From the NCBI GenBank assembly GCA_911728435.2, contig OU452198.1, positions 15,534,001 through 15,598,000 on the forward strand: a stretch of 64,000 nucleotides of DNA, in the 5' to 3' direction. Positions within the stretch are counted from its first letter, which is position 1, and each line of letters starts with the position of its first letter. Source of the DNA: Apoderus coryli. Its lineage: Eukaryota; Arthropoda; Insecta; Coleoptera; Attelabidae. Position numbers and translations under genes: made by a program. Below, in pieces: positions 55,067 to 64,000 of the stretch. The notes beneath the pieces are model-generated. The model made no database searches, was not told the origin of the DNA, and was given only the letters and a program-made list of their open reading frames with translations.

Positions 55067-55570
55067 TATATTATGTATTGTATACATAGTTCAAAAACAG
55101 TCAGCGATCAGTACGCCACTGGCTGCAGAACGCATACCGGAGATTACAACGTTGCCAATGAGCAACTTGAAGGCGACAAGGATAAGTATTTCTCTCTCGT
55201 ACACATTACTTGTTTACAAGTAATGTTGGCTCGTGTTTGAAAGAACGTTATCAATGAAATATTTTGTCTCCTGTGTTACTAAGGTCTTTGGATGGCACCC
55301 TGTATGTAGCGCCCTCTATCAGTAATCACAAACCTAAAATCATTTTTGAATTGAGCATGATAAAAACCCCTGTATACCACAGTTTATCCATTTTTTGCGT
55401 CGCTGGCTAAAGATATACAAAAAAAAAACCCAAAAAAAAAATTAATATTCAACACCCCGTATCTTTTAACCGAAGGCCTTGCGAACCCGTGTTCATGGGA
55501 ACTTTTGTTCTTATTTTAGTGTCCTATATTGTGTGGCACTATGCAATGTACTTTCTTCTATATCACCCTG

Positions 55571-56181
55571 TATATATAGTTGAATTTGTCTTTGAATGGT
55601 TCATTTATATCTAGCATAATATACAGGGATGTGCAAAAACGAGAATTTTTTTTTTCCAATTTAATCTATAAAGTTAAAGTAAGAATATTATATCATCTGG
55701 GAGCACACCTAACCAACTAACCTACAGTAAATATAACATCCATTTTAAAAATGATCTTTATACTTCCTAATAGAGATTTTACAAAAAAATTCACAGATCT
55801 CTAATAATTTTAACATTTAGGATAAATTGAATTCGTTTGTTTTTGACATCGATTTGGATGATCCTTTTTGTATGACGAGATTGTATAATATTACGAAGAG
55901 TGTTTTGTAAGCTATAATTCAAATCTTAATATATACTTACTTAGGCTCGGCTCGGCGCGGCGTCTACATACTCAGGTGAATAACACAAAAATTCACAAAA
56001 CTAAATAAACACATTTCCGTTTCATTCAATGAGAATTGTTTGTAATAGTTCACTGACACACAATTCTATCACGTTTACTACTAACTTAAAAATATTTAAA
56101 CATTACTTCCAACATTTTCTAATACAAAAAATGATCTACACAATAACCTTGCCCAAAATACAAAACATTTTAATTGAGAAG
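55571..56181. other. Upstream region of gene C
   Basis: Begins with a stretch (55583-55650) matching 41895-41955 in inverted orientation. The rest is AT-rich spacer including gctcggctcggcgcggcg at 55947-55964. No gene. Confidence 0.45.
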
Positions 56182-56190
56182 TATAAAAAG
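56182..56190 (+). promoter_or_regulatory. TATA box of gene C
   Basis: TATAAAAAG in agaagtataaaaagcg, about 85 bp before the ATG; an initiator-like gcagtg lies 39 bp downstream (56221). A strong, well-placed TATA element, as in highly expressed tissue-specific insect genes. Confidence 0.6.
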
Positions 56191-56266
56191 CGATTTCAAA
56201 CTAGGAAGCTAGTACATTCCGCAGTGTTTTTCTTCCACAGTGTTTTGAATTAAAATTTATATAGTC

Positions 56267-56314
56267 ATGAAGGTTCTTGCAGTCATAGCAGGTATTCTGC
56301 TTGCCTTGCAAAAT
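56267..56314 (+). CDS. Secreted Ala/Ser-rich protein C, exon 1 (signal peptide)
   Basis: ATG at 56267 encodes MKVLAVIAGILLALQN, donor AAT|gtaagt, phase 0. Joined to 62486-62974, 63141-63389, 63482-63740 and 63910 onward it gives at least 376 residues, open at the window edge. Signal cleavage is likely at VSA|QC in exon 2. The mature protein has a Cys-dense start, a 20-residue Ala-rich block, Ser/Gly stretches and later acidic parts with scattered Cys. This composition suits an extracellular structural or coating product (silk, egg cover, gland secretion), but no family was recognised. Confidence 0.8.
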
Positions 56315-58239
56315 GTAAGTATCTTTTAATATTGTCGATCAAATTAGAAATACGAGGAATCGTCAAGAAATTTAATCACACATTTTCCTGCTAGATTTAT
56401 GATGCGTTTCTTTCAACAACTACTAATTCTTCGTATTTCAATTGTGTGATTGTAGTGAAGTCGTTTAGCCTCTCTTCACTTCGACCTAAACAGATCTTTT
56501 GTAAATGACTCTAACCACGAGTTAACCCAGTTGTCATAAATTTGTCATGAAGTTGATGATGTCTCTGTGGGCCAATTTCCTTGCTTTAGAGTCATCTTTT
56601 CAAGGTATTTCAGCCCTTTGCAGGATAGTACCATGTAATCGCAGAACACATTTTCAGTTGTCTCTGTTGCTTCTTCCAGTAAGCTCTTTGGCTTTTGATT
56701 CTGAAGGCCTAATGAACCTCTTCGATTGTCTCAGGGTTGGAGTATTTTTCCAGAAAAACTTTAATTGTTCCTTTACCCATTTACGCAAGACCTCAATCAC
56801 ATCATGGCGCTTCGATTTTGTGATAATCATAACACAAAAACATTTAGAAAATCTCCTTTGGTACTTCAAACTATTTCAAAAAAATGTTGGGTTGGACTTT
56901 TGTTTATATTTTGCTTCAAAATTTTTAACAAACAAAATTCAAACTCTTTCGTTTCTTACTTTCTATATGTCAGTTAAAATACATACTTTTTAAGAGTTTT
57001 TGTCTTTCATATAAGCAGTCATCTTTATTTTTTCTTGTCTGCTGTAAAATTCACTTGAAAGCTCTCCGTGTTACTATTTTAAAATATCACTGAACATGCT
57101 GAACGATATTTGGACAAAAAAAGATTTAATGAAATTCAAGTTACCTATTTCTAATATTTGACATCCAAAACTTTTTTATGAAATAGATTAACGAGCGGCA
57201 CTGTGATCTCTCATTTGGAAAAAGCAGGTTGCTCCGAATTTGCCATAGAACTTACCAAGAGATTGTAACATTTTTTGTAAGTTGTGCAAAATACGAATCC
57301 CATGAGTTAGGTTGAGATTCAATAATCTGGCAGTTTTTTTTTACGTTTGTTTTTCTGTAATATATAAAATAAATTAAATATCCATCATTAAAAAAAAATA
57401 AGTAAAATAGTAAAAATTTGCATTCAATTGCTAACAATTTTTCGATTTCGTTGGAACCTAAAATTCATGCGTATTATGTAATAATTTTTGTTTGAAATAA
57501 CAAATAACAACCTTATCAATTTGCTGTCCAAGTCCTCCTCACAACAAAGAAAAATGAGTCCAGACCTAGAAGGTTTTAGTTTTTGATTTGAGATTTTTGA
57601 AATGAAAAATATGTCATTGTGAAATAATTGACTCAACTTCATTTTATTTCTATTAAAGACATTTTTGAAATAACCTCATTAGATCAATGTGATAAATGTT
57701 ATAAATAAATGTTAGTGGAAACTAAATGCCAAAACTCGATCAGGATTGCACATTTTCTTCTTTAATAGCTTGTGTAGCAATTTCAGCAAAATTATAATTC
57801 CAATTTTTTAATACCTTTCAAATTACAAAAAATTTTACTTCTTATTGTAGTTTATGTAATATGGAACACGTTTAGATTTAAGGTTTTCAAGATGTCAATC
57901 CTTGCCTTTGGATTTTAGTCACCTTATACAGGGTGTGCTACTTTGGTTGCGGTTAATTTTGTAATCATATTTTGATATTTGAAGTTTACACTACATTCCA
58001 GCATCTTAAAATTAATTTCATAATCATATACCACCTTAATGCTATCAACCAAAAATATTTTACTTATATTTTGTTTTCTATATATTACTCTATATTGAGA
58101 TTTTTTGATACAGTGGCACTACTACCACTACCTGAGACTCTTGTGGATTCATAGGTTATTTTTGCCAAATGCTTACTATTTTGTAATAGACTGAAAATAT
58201 TTCTATGCCTAATTCGATTGTTAAATTTATAAAACCACG
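56315..58239. other. Intron 1 of gene C, first part
   Basis: Contains no confirmed element. The 148-residue ORF at 56547-56993 resembles no known family, and its complement reads equally well; one solitary tacagggtgtgct end occurs at 57927. Otherwise AT-rich. Confidence 0.4.
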
Positions 58240-59394
58240 TAAAATCCCCAGCTTTTCGGATTTATCGGTTTGCTTCATCATGGCCTTTAAGAAATAATTC
58301 AAATGCACCACAAAAACGAATGCGATCTGTTAAATTTGATACCACGTACTAGTGAAACTTTTGAATATATCCAATCCAATTGCTCCCTAATAGTACCCGA
58401 ACTCAATAAAATTTATTCAAATAATTGATTGTGTAAATGTTGCTTTCATTCTTGTTTATTTGCTTAAGTAGATCAAATCGGTAATCCCCATCTGCGCCCA
58501 AGCTTTCTCACATCCAAACAGTACTAGTCAAGCAAAACCGGACAATTCTTTTGTCAAAACATATATAATTATTTCTCGGAAAAGAAACAATTATTCAAAT
58601 CTTTTGCAAGGATTTTTCACAACAAAAATCACTTTTTTCTATTTTAAAATCCGAAAGAAGTTTAGATGCAATTTTTCTGCATACGTAAATATATTTTAAA
58701 AACTATCAAACATGTTTTAAATTATAAATAATATTCATTATTAATATTATTATTAAATATAAAAATGAAAACAAGGTAACAAAATAATAGATAAGCATGA
58801 TTTGTCTAAAATCCAGCTCAAACACAGATAATAAAACTACATTGTTAAGCGCAGGGTGAGGTGTGTGCGGGAGCCTAGACCTAAGCTTCTAATGTAGGCC
58901 AACTAAAATAGTCAATGCTATTGCGACGTTCATTATGATGGCTAATTTGGATATTTGTACCGTTTTATTTTCGGAAGGGAAACCTGTAATATTATACTGA
59001 GCAGAGTTTTGCATTATTTTAAATCAATACAAAAATTGTGTTTAACGAATTAAAAGCCGAACCCCACGATGACACACTGCTTCTTAGATTCTAAGTAATA
59101 TTAACATACTTATAATTTTTGACAGTTCTACAGTTCTCTTGCACCAGTCCCCCTACAGTGGCGTGTTATAATGAGTACCCCCAAATTCTCTGCTACCTAA
59201 ATAATTTCAATATTTTTGTTTTATTTCCTTATTTATTTTATAATTTTATTTAGGAATTAAATAAATTTTTCTCCATAAAATCAATATTCCAATTCAATGA
59301 GATACATGCACATCATCAGTAATATTTCTCTCTTATTAGATAATAATTATCTAATTTTAATTATTAAAACATTGATTATGTAGAATGGTTGTAA
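58240..59394. other. Intron 1 of gene C, middle part
   Basis: No gene or paired repeat recognised. A phrase with tgcttcatcatggcc (58271) recalls Penelope tails but lacks a hammerhead core. Confidence 0.4.
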
Positions 59395-59536
59395 AATGAA
59401 ATAAAATTATCAATTCCAATTTAAGGATGAAACTAAACTAAGATTATAAATTTACAGTTTTTGTATGCACTGTATGTGATTGTATATTCTAAGTTTAGTT
59501 TCATTCTTAAATTGGAATTGATAAATTTATTTTATT
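59395..59536. repeat. Foldback, 46-bp arms
   Basis: 59395-59440 (aatgaaataaaattatcaat onward) pairs with 59491-59536 with few mismatches; loop of 50 bp. Confidence 0.75.
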
Positions 59537-59592
59537 AATATAAGGTATATATTATAATAGAATGATAGGGCCTTTATTCGTTATAATTGTTG

Positions 59593-59890
59593 GAAAATTT
59601 CGTAGGTTAGAGGACTTCACAAACAGAAACCTCAACGATTACTCTATATGCGACGTTTCGCGGCCTTTATTGCCTTTTTGCACGCACTTAAAGTTAGTTG
59701 AAGAATACACAAGAAATTTCAAACATACTACACAATACATCAATTAATTCTACAGAAGTTGGAGTGTGTCTTGCATATTCTTCAGCTAACTTCAAGTACC
59801 TGAAGAAGCGGCAATAAAGGCTTCGAAATGTCGCATATAGAGTAATAGTTGAAGTTTCTGTTTGTGAAGTCCTCTACGCGAAGTTGAAGT
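59593..59890. repeat. Foldback with Penelope-like hammerhead remnants
   Basis: The left arm (59593-59715: gaggacttcacaaacagaaa, tctatatgcgacgtttcg) pairs with the right arm (59765-59887: tcgcatatagagtaat, ttctgtttgtgaagtcctc). The right arm on the plus strand has CTGAAGA...GAAATGTC with a weak stem between, the order of a hammerhead with N7 = A; the left arm keeps only GAAACGTC on the minus strand. Both are degraded. Confidence 0.6.
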
Positions 59891-60244
59891 CAATGCTTCT
59901 TCACTTAACCTAACAGATTTAACAAAGTTAACCAAAAACATATAATATTCTCTCTTAAAGCTAAGCTAAGCGAAAAACAAATTTCGTGGAGATAGAGTTT
60001 GACTTTTAATCCCACTCCAAAAATTGAGTGTTTATTTAAACTTAATTATTAATGTTGAAATGGAGGACAATCTCAAATAAATTTTTATTGCTGCATATGT
60101 GCCGTTGAATTCATTTTTTGGAGATAACTAAAGAGATAAGTTAAATTAGAGTACCTTGCTAACACCTAAGGATTTTGTTGTTACCATCCCTTTCAACAAC
60201 TTACTAATAATTCTCAGTATGTTGGTACATTTACTAAAAATATA

Positions 60245-61222
60245 CAGGGTGTTAGTAAATAAGTGCGACAAACTTCAGGAGGTAATTCTGCATGAAAAAA
60301 TAATGACAGTTTGCTATATAAACACATGTCCGCAAATGCTTCGTTCTCTGAGATACAGTTAAAGTATTTTTTAAAATTGAAGATTTATTGATTACTCTGA
60401 AACCGGTGGAGATATGCAAATGAAATTTAGTGGTAGTTATTTCGCATTTTTTGACATGCAATTAAGAATTTTATATTCATCAGTGAAAAAAGAAAGAAAA
60501 AAAAATGGCACGCCACTGGAATTTTTCAAATTAAAATTCGTTTTGGAATTTCTCGTTCAATTTGGCCTAAAAAATCTCTCTTGCTTTTTTATTCTAGGGG
60601 GCATTTATGCAAAAAAATAAAACATCTCGCGGCGACGCTAGGCTACTATCAACATTCTGTTAAATACGAATATATCAACGAAATGTCAAATTAGCGTTTC
60701 CTTATTATGAGTGTTATTTTCTCTTATTGTTTTGGTTTAATGTTTATTGAATGAGATAGTTCTTGATATTGTATTAAAGAAATTAAAAATACAGGGTAAG
60801 ATGCTTTATTTTTTTGCACAAAAACGATGTCCCCTACGATAAAAAAGCAAAAGAGAATTTTATCACAAATTGAACGAGAAATTCCAAAATGATTTTTAAT
60901 TTGAAAAATTCCAGTGGCGTACCATTTTTTTCTTTAAATAAATTGAGATCATTACTCGTATGCGCGCCACTGATAAACATACAATTCTTAATTGCATGTC
61001 AAAAAATGCGCAATAACTACCTCTTAAAACACACTAAATGTCATTTGCATGTCTCCAGCGGTTTCAGAGCAATCAATAAATCTTCAGTTTTGTAAGAAAA
61101 ACTTTAACTGTATCTCAGCAGAAAACGAAGCATTTGCGGACATATATTTATATAGCAAACTGTCATTATTTTTTGATGTAGAATTACCTCCTGAAGTTTG
61201 TTGCACTTTTTTAATAACCCTG
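60245..61222. mobile_element. 978-bp foldback MITE, CAGGGTG ends
   Basis: CAGGGTGTTAGTAAATAAGT at 60245 and the inverse (aataaccctg) ending 61222, TA on both sides (60243-60244, 61223-61224). Inverted similarity covers most of the length: cacatgtccgcaaatgcttcg (60324) against cgaagcatttgcggacatat (61127); gtggcgtaccattttt (60912) against aaatggcacgccac (60504). No transposase. It shares the phrase atgtccgcaaatgc with the DD41D element at 22062. Confidence 0.82.
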
Positions 61223-62120
61223 TATTTTACAAATGTCAATAAAAACACTATTAGGTATCTCTAATATTTCATTACTTTGTAACTGTTAATTAGTTCGAGT
61301 AAAATATTCAGAAACCGTGTATAATTCAAGCAAAGTCTGCAGTCCATTTAGTAAAATAAGGAAAATCCTAGGTTTTTTCGAAAAATTGTAATGTACGTAA
61401 CAAGTCCGGAAAATAGTTTTTTTTGGACGAATAGACAAAATGAAAGTCTGTGAGTCCAAACAAACTATTCTCGGGCGTGTTGCGTACAATATTTTTCCGG
61501 CAACCGTGTAGAATAATAAATCAATAATCCAACACATTTGTTTATTAAACATTTTAATTCTTATTTGAATTAAACAGAACAGAAAATAATACATATTAAA
61601 AGAATCATGTTAATTCTTATTTATTTTAATATTTATATTAAAATTCGAGCAATTGCTAATATTGACGTGATTCTTCCCGTCCTAGTCCGGGAAGTACGTA
61701 CTTCTATAGGCCGGGAAATGCTAATTTCTCAAATAAAAAGCATCAGGGAAGTGGGTACATCCCGGACGGTTGCCTAAAAAACTTGTAACATATGTTTACA
61801 ATAAAAGTCGTCTACTCCACAATATGTACTCACTCACAGCCTTCTTTTGACAAGTAAATTTGGCAACGTTGTAACACGCGGTCTAATTAATTCAGTGCTT
61901 ATTGAGCTTTTTTTTTATAAAACTAGTAGTTATTAGTGTGTATAAATATATCGTCTAAATTTTGTGTAAGTTACAATATCGAATAAAATGTTAGTTAATA
62001 AAATAAAGTAATTTGTTTGGACCCTTTGACGGTGTCAAGAATGGGGGGATAAATAGGGTCTATTTTTTGGTCGTGATCAGCCAATCTTTTTATAAAACTA
62101 GTAGTGATACATTATCAAAG
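61223..62120. other. Intron 1 of gene C, late part
   Basis: Contains an inverted gtccgggaagtac/ggccgggaaat cluster near 61680-61770 and a direct repeat ttttataaaactagtagt at 61913-61930 and 62091-62108 bracketing about 160 bp. No gene. Confidence 0.5.
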
Positions 62121-62163
62121 CACCATACATGTTTCAAGATTAGTAAATCTCATCATCAGTATC
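62121..62163 (-). ncRNA. Hammerhead ribozyme motif, Penelope-type, degraded stem I
   Basis: Minus strand: CTGATGA, T/G, stem II AGATT/AATCT with a 4-nt loop, GAA, palindromic ACATGT, A at position 17 (GUA fits NUH). Stem I is poor (only two pairs near the core), so activity is doubtful. It lies in intron 1 of gene C on the strand opposite to the gene. Confidence 0.6.
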
Positions 62164-62485
62164 AATAAGATTAATATAATAACAATATAAACATCTGTGT
62201 TTAACATTTTATCAATCTGTAAACATGTATGATTTTTTAATAATGTGATTATACTGAGTACATTTTATTCATATAATCTTCACTCTTCGCTAATATGGAT
62301 TTTTCCGTAAAAAAAAAAAATATGTATGCAATTCCTCGATTTCTGAATCTTGGCCTTAATCTGACAGTGAAGATTAATTTAATTTTAATTTATAAGATCT
62401 ATCAACTCAGTTTTTCCTTAGTTAAATCTATTTGCGAAAGATTAAATACCTACTAATACTAACGATTGTATCTGTTTAACATCAG

Positions 62486-62974
62486 GTATCAGCCCAGTGC
62501 AAATGCGCATGTAAATGCGATGGTTACTTCGGTTCAGGGGAAGAAACTAATAAAAATTGCCAAACATTAGTTGTCCGTCCCCAAACTCTCCGCAAACCAA
62601 ATATTCCGTACCCCATGTTTGCCACCACACATGGAGGTCCATGCTACAAAAAGAAAGCCATCGTAAAGTCCGCTGTTCTTCCACGAAGAGTGTATGTTCC
62701 CAGCAATGTGCAGTATACTTCAAATAATAATGCAGCCTCAGCATTAAGTGCTGCAGCTGCTGCTTTAGCTGCATCAGCAGCTTCAGCCACATCTTCCTGT
62801 GGAATGAGCGGAGGAGTCAATGGAATTTTTAATGGTCAAAGTGGTTTGGGTGCAATTATCAGCAATCTACAAAACTCTGCCAGTAGCTCATCTGGGCATA
62901 GTGGAATGTCGTCTATGTATAGTGGTTCACAATACGGTGGATCTCTGTCTAATACAGCTTCAGAAGCTTCTCAG
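62486..62974 (+). CDS. Secreted protein C, exon 2
   Basis: 489 nt, phase 0 at both ends, acceptor aacatcag, donor TCAG|gtatgt. Encodes 163 residues: VSAQCKCACKCDGYFGSGEE with five closely spaced Cys, a basic middle (GGPCYKKKAIVKSAVLPRRV), an Ala/Ser block (ASALSAAAAALAASAASATS) and a Ser/Gly/Asn part (SSSSGHSGMSSMYSGSQYGG). Confidence 0.82.
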
Positions 62975-63140
62975 GTATGTACAGCAATTCAATATTAAGA
63001 ATAAAAAACAACATCACAATATTGTGGCCTCAGTTGTATGAAGAGATGAATCTTTGACACTGATCTATATTAGATTTTTGGTAAGTATATTATCAGGAAT
63101 TACAATATTATCTAAAGCTCTAATTGATTAAAAATTGTAG

Positions 63141-63389
63141 ATTGTTTCTGGTGGTACGTCTTTACCTGACTGTAAACCAATCGATTTAAACGCCGCATAT
63201 CGCCAATACTCAGAAAGCCAGAATTCAAACAATGGGCAACAAACTGGCGATGCACCAGCTGATTCAGTCTCAATGGCTTTAGCTTTCAGAAGAGGCCAAA
63301 AAGCCTACAATACCGTAAATGAAGACAGATTGGCTTTCGGTTTCCGAAAACTACCAATTGATCAAATTCCTGTTGCCACTACAACAGAG
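63141..63389 (+). CDS. Secreted protein C, exon 3
   Basis: 249 nt, phase 0, acceptor aaaattgtag, donor GAG|gtaaga. Encodes 83 residues starting IVSGGTSLPDCKPIDLNAAY, with a Gln/Asn/Ser stretch and MALAFRRGQKAYNTVNEDRL. One Cys. Confidence 0.82.
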
Positions 63390-63481
63390 GTAAGAATTGC
63401 AATTAATTAAATGTCAAAAATTTTTATATTTTACATAAAGTTGATACAAATTGAGTAAGATTTTAAATTTGTTAATATTAG

Positions 63482-63740
63482 GCAAACAAAGGACCTTGTC
63501 GTACAAAAATTGACAATGTACGTGAAGAACATCTCTACAGCCTCAATGGACAAATTGTTGAATTGAAACCAGTAGCAGAATCTTCAAGCAGCAGCTCTTC
63601 GTGTACAGGCGAAAGCCTTGCTGATGAAGCATTTGAAGAACTCATGGATATGGAAGCTGAAGATGTTGCCACACAACAAGAAGAATACCAAGGTGCTCGT
63701 GTCCCCAGTTTATCTGAAATTGGTTATGCCCCAGCTAACT
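63482..63740 (+). CDS. Secreted protein C, exon 4
   Basis: 259 nt starting after gttaatattag and ending CTAACT|gtaagt in phase 1. Encodes ANKGPCRTKIDNVREEHLYS, a Ser run (7 Ser), and an acidic stretch ADEAFEELMDMEAEDVATQQ. Confidence 0.82.
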
Positions 63741-63909
63741 GTAAGTAAACCAAAATTGAATATCCCAAATATAAAAAATAAAAACGAATGTTAATACGAT
63801 AAAAAAGGGCTGATTCGACTCCATAACATCATAATATTCTCCCTAAAAAAATAAATAATATTACTCATCCCAAACAGTTATTATTTCCAATAATATAATA
63901 ATTTTTCAG

Positions 63910-64000
63910 TGGACAAGAAATTCATCGATCTACCTGCCCCAGCCGCAGCACCCTGCACTGCTGTCCAAAGCGAAACTAAATCTGGAGCTGAAGGGGCTGT
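63910..64000 (+). CDS. Secreted protein C, exon 5 (partial, runs off window)
   Basis: Acceptor atttttcag; the phase-1 join with exon 4 makes a Leu codon. Encodes DKKFIDLPAPAAAPCTAVQS and ETKSGAEGA to the window edge. Pro/Ala-rich with one Cys. Confidence 0.8.

Larger units (their letters stand above)
50277..55290 (+). mobile_element. P-like element with THAP gene, defective, holding a mariner
   Basis: Terminal inverted repeat CAAAGACCTTARTAACACAG (50277 onward, inverse ending 55290), starting with CA as in P elements. The flanks are an 8-bp duplication GATGGAAC / GATGGCAC (50269-50276, 55291-55298; one mismatch), within the right TIR of the 42179 element. Contents: a spliced THAP-domain gene, a coiled-coil segment, a LINE endonuclease scrap and the mariner at 52980. 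The P-type catalytic domain is absent. THAP domain, 8-bp duplication and CA ends together support the P superfamily. Confidence 0.72.
42179..55570 (-). mobile_element. DD41D element expanded to 13.4 kb by nested insertions
   Basis: CAGGGTGACATAG at 42179 and its inverse at 55570, TA on both sides (42177-42178, 55571-55572). TIRs of at least 440 bp: left 42179-42620 matches 50145-50276 (inner part) and 55291-55570 (outer part) in inverted order. The right TIR is split by the P-like element and the transposase gene by a LINE that carries the Gypsy element. Without insertions it would be about 2.2 kb. Confidence 0.85.

Noticed and set aside
54966..55240. Two 66-85 residue ORFs at the right edge of the intact mariner
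   Set aside because: They read through the TIR into P-like DNA; no motif.
56547..56993. 148-residue ORF in intron 1 of gene C
   Set aside because: No recognisable motif and no splice-site or poly(A) context; the opposite strand is open as well.
58240..58290. Possible hammerhead next to tgcttcatcatgg
   Set aside because: The core has A instead of the first C of CTGATGA and the segment before GAAA cannot form a stem II.
62615..62998. 127-residue ORF taken as a separate gene
   Set aside because: It is the central part of exon 2 of gene C in the same frame, ending in intron sequence.
1..64000. tRNA genes, rRNA operons, bacterial-type operons
   Set aside because: None recognised on either strand; only a weak 5S-like stretch and a retrotransposon primer-binding site were seen.

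Overview
The window is nuclear DNA of an insect, most likely a beetle. This is inferred from AT-rich sequence, small genes with GT-AG introns and short 5' exons encoding signal peptides, and the transposon mix (DD41D and DD34D Tc1/mariner, a P-like element, Mutator-like elements, Penelope-like, Gypsy and many 5'-truncated LINEs). No prokaryotic or organellar features were seen. Most of the DNA is mobile-element sequence sitting in introns and between genes.

Host genes. (A) A minus-strand gene in three exons (21363-21407, 5376-5470, 489-717) encodes a 122-residue secreted protein; its 15.9 kb first intron and 4.7 kb second intron are full of transposons. (B) A plus-strand gene in three exons (33859-33909, 37362-37496, 40920-41036) encodes a 100-residue secreted, helix-forming protein. 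(C) A plus-strand gene starting at 56267 behind a TATA box has a 6.2 kb first intron, continues in exons from 62486 and runs off the window; it encodes a secreted protein with a Cys-rich start, Ala- and Ser-rich tracts and acidic stretches. A possible last exon of a fourth gene lies at 1-90.

Transposon layout. 1.0-3.2 kb: DD41D element. 3.5-4.4 kb: LINE scrap. 7.1-10.2 kb: two Mutator-like elements in opposite orientation, one split by a LINE. 10.7-21.3 kb: an old LINE interrupted in turn by a Penelope-like element with 1457-bp palindromic arms, a mariner with two 3' ends, and a long-TIR element that itself holds a LINE. 22.1-28.1 kb: DD41D and other TA-flanked long-TIR elements. 28.2-31.1 kb: a TIR-bounded satellite-like array. 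35.1-40.1 kb: nested palindromes and decayed mariners in the introns of gene B. 42.2-55.6 kb: a DD41D element carrying a LINE, a Gypsy retrotransposon with equal-length and apparently identical LTRs but no integrase core, and a P-like element with a THAP-domain gene; the last contains a DD41D mariner with an intact transposase. 60.2-61.2 kb: foldback MITE.

The least ordinary signals are hammerhead-ribozyme folds in several Penelope-derived pieces, the intact DD41D mariner, the integrase-core deletion in a young Gypsy copy, the THAP-only P-like remnant, and the three spliced secreted-protein genes, none of which I recognise as a known family.
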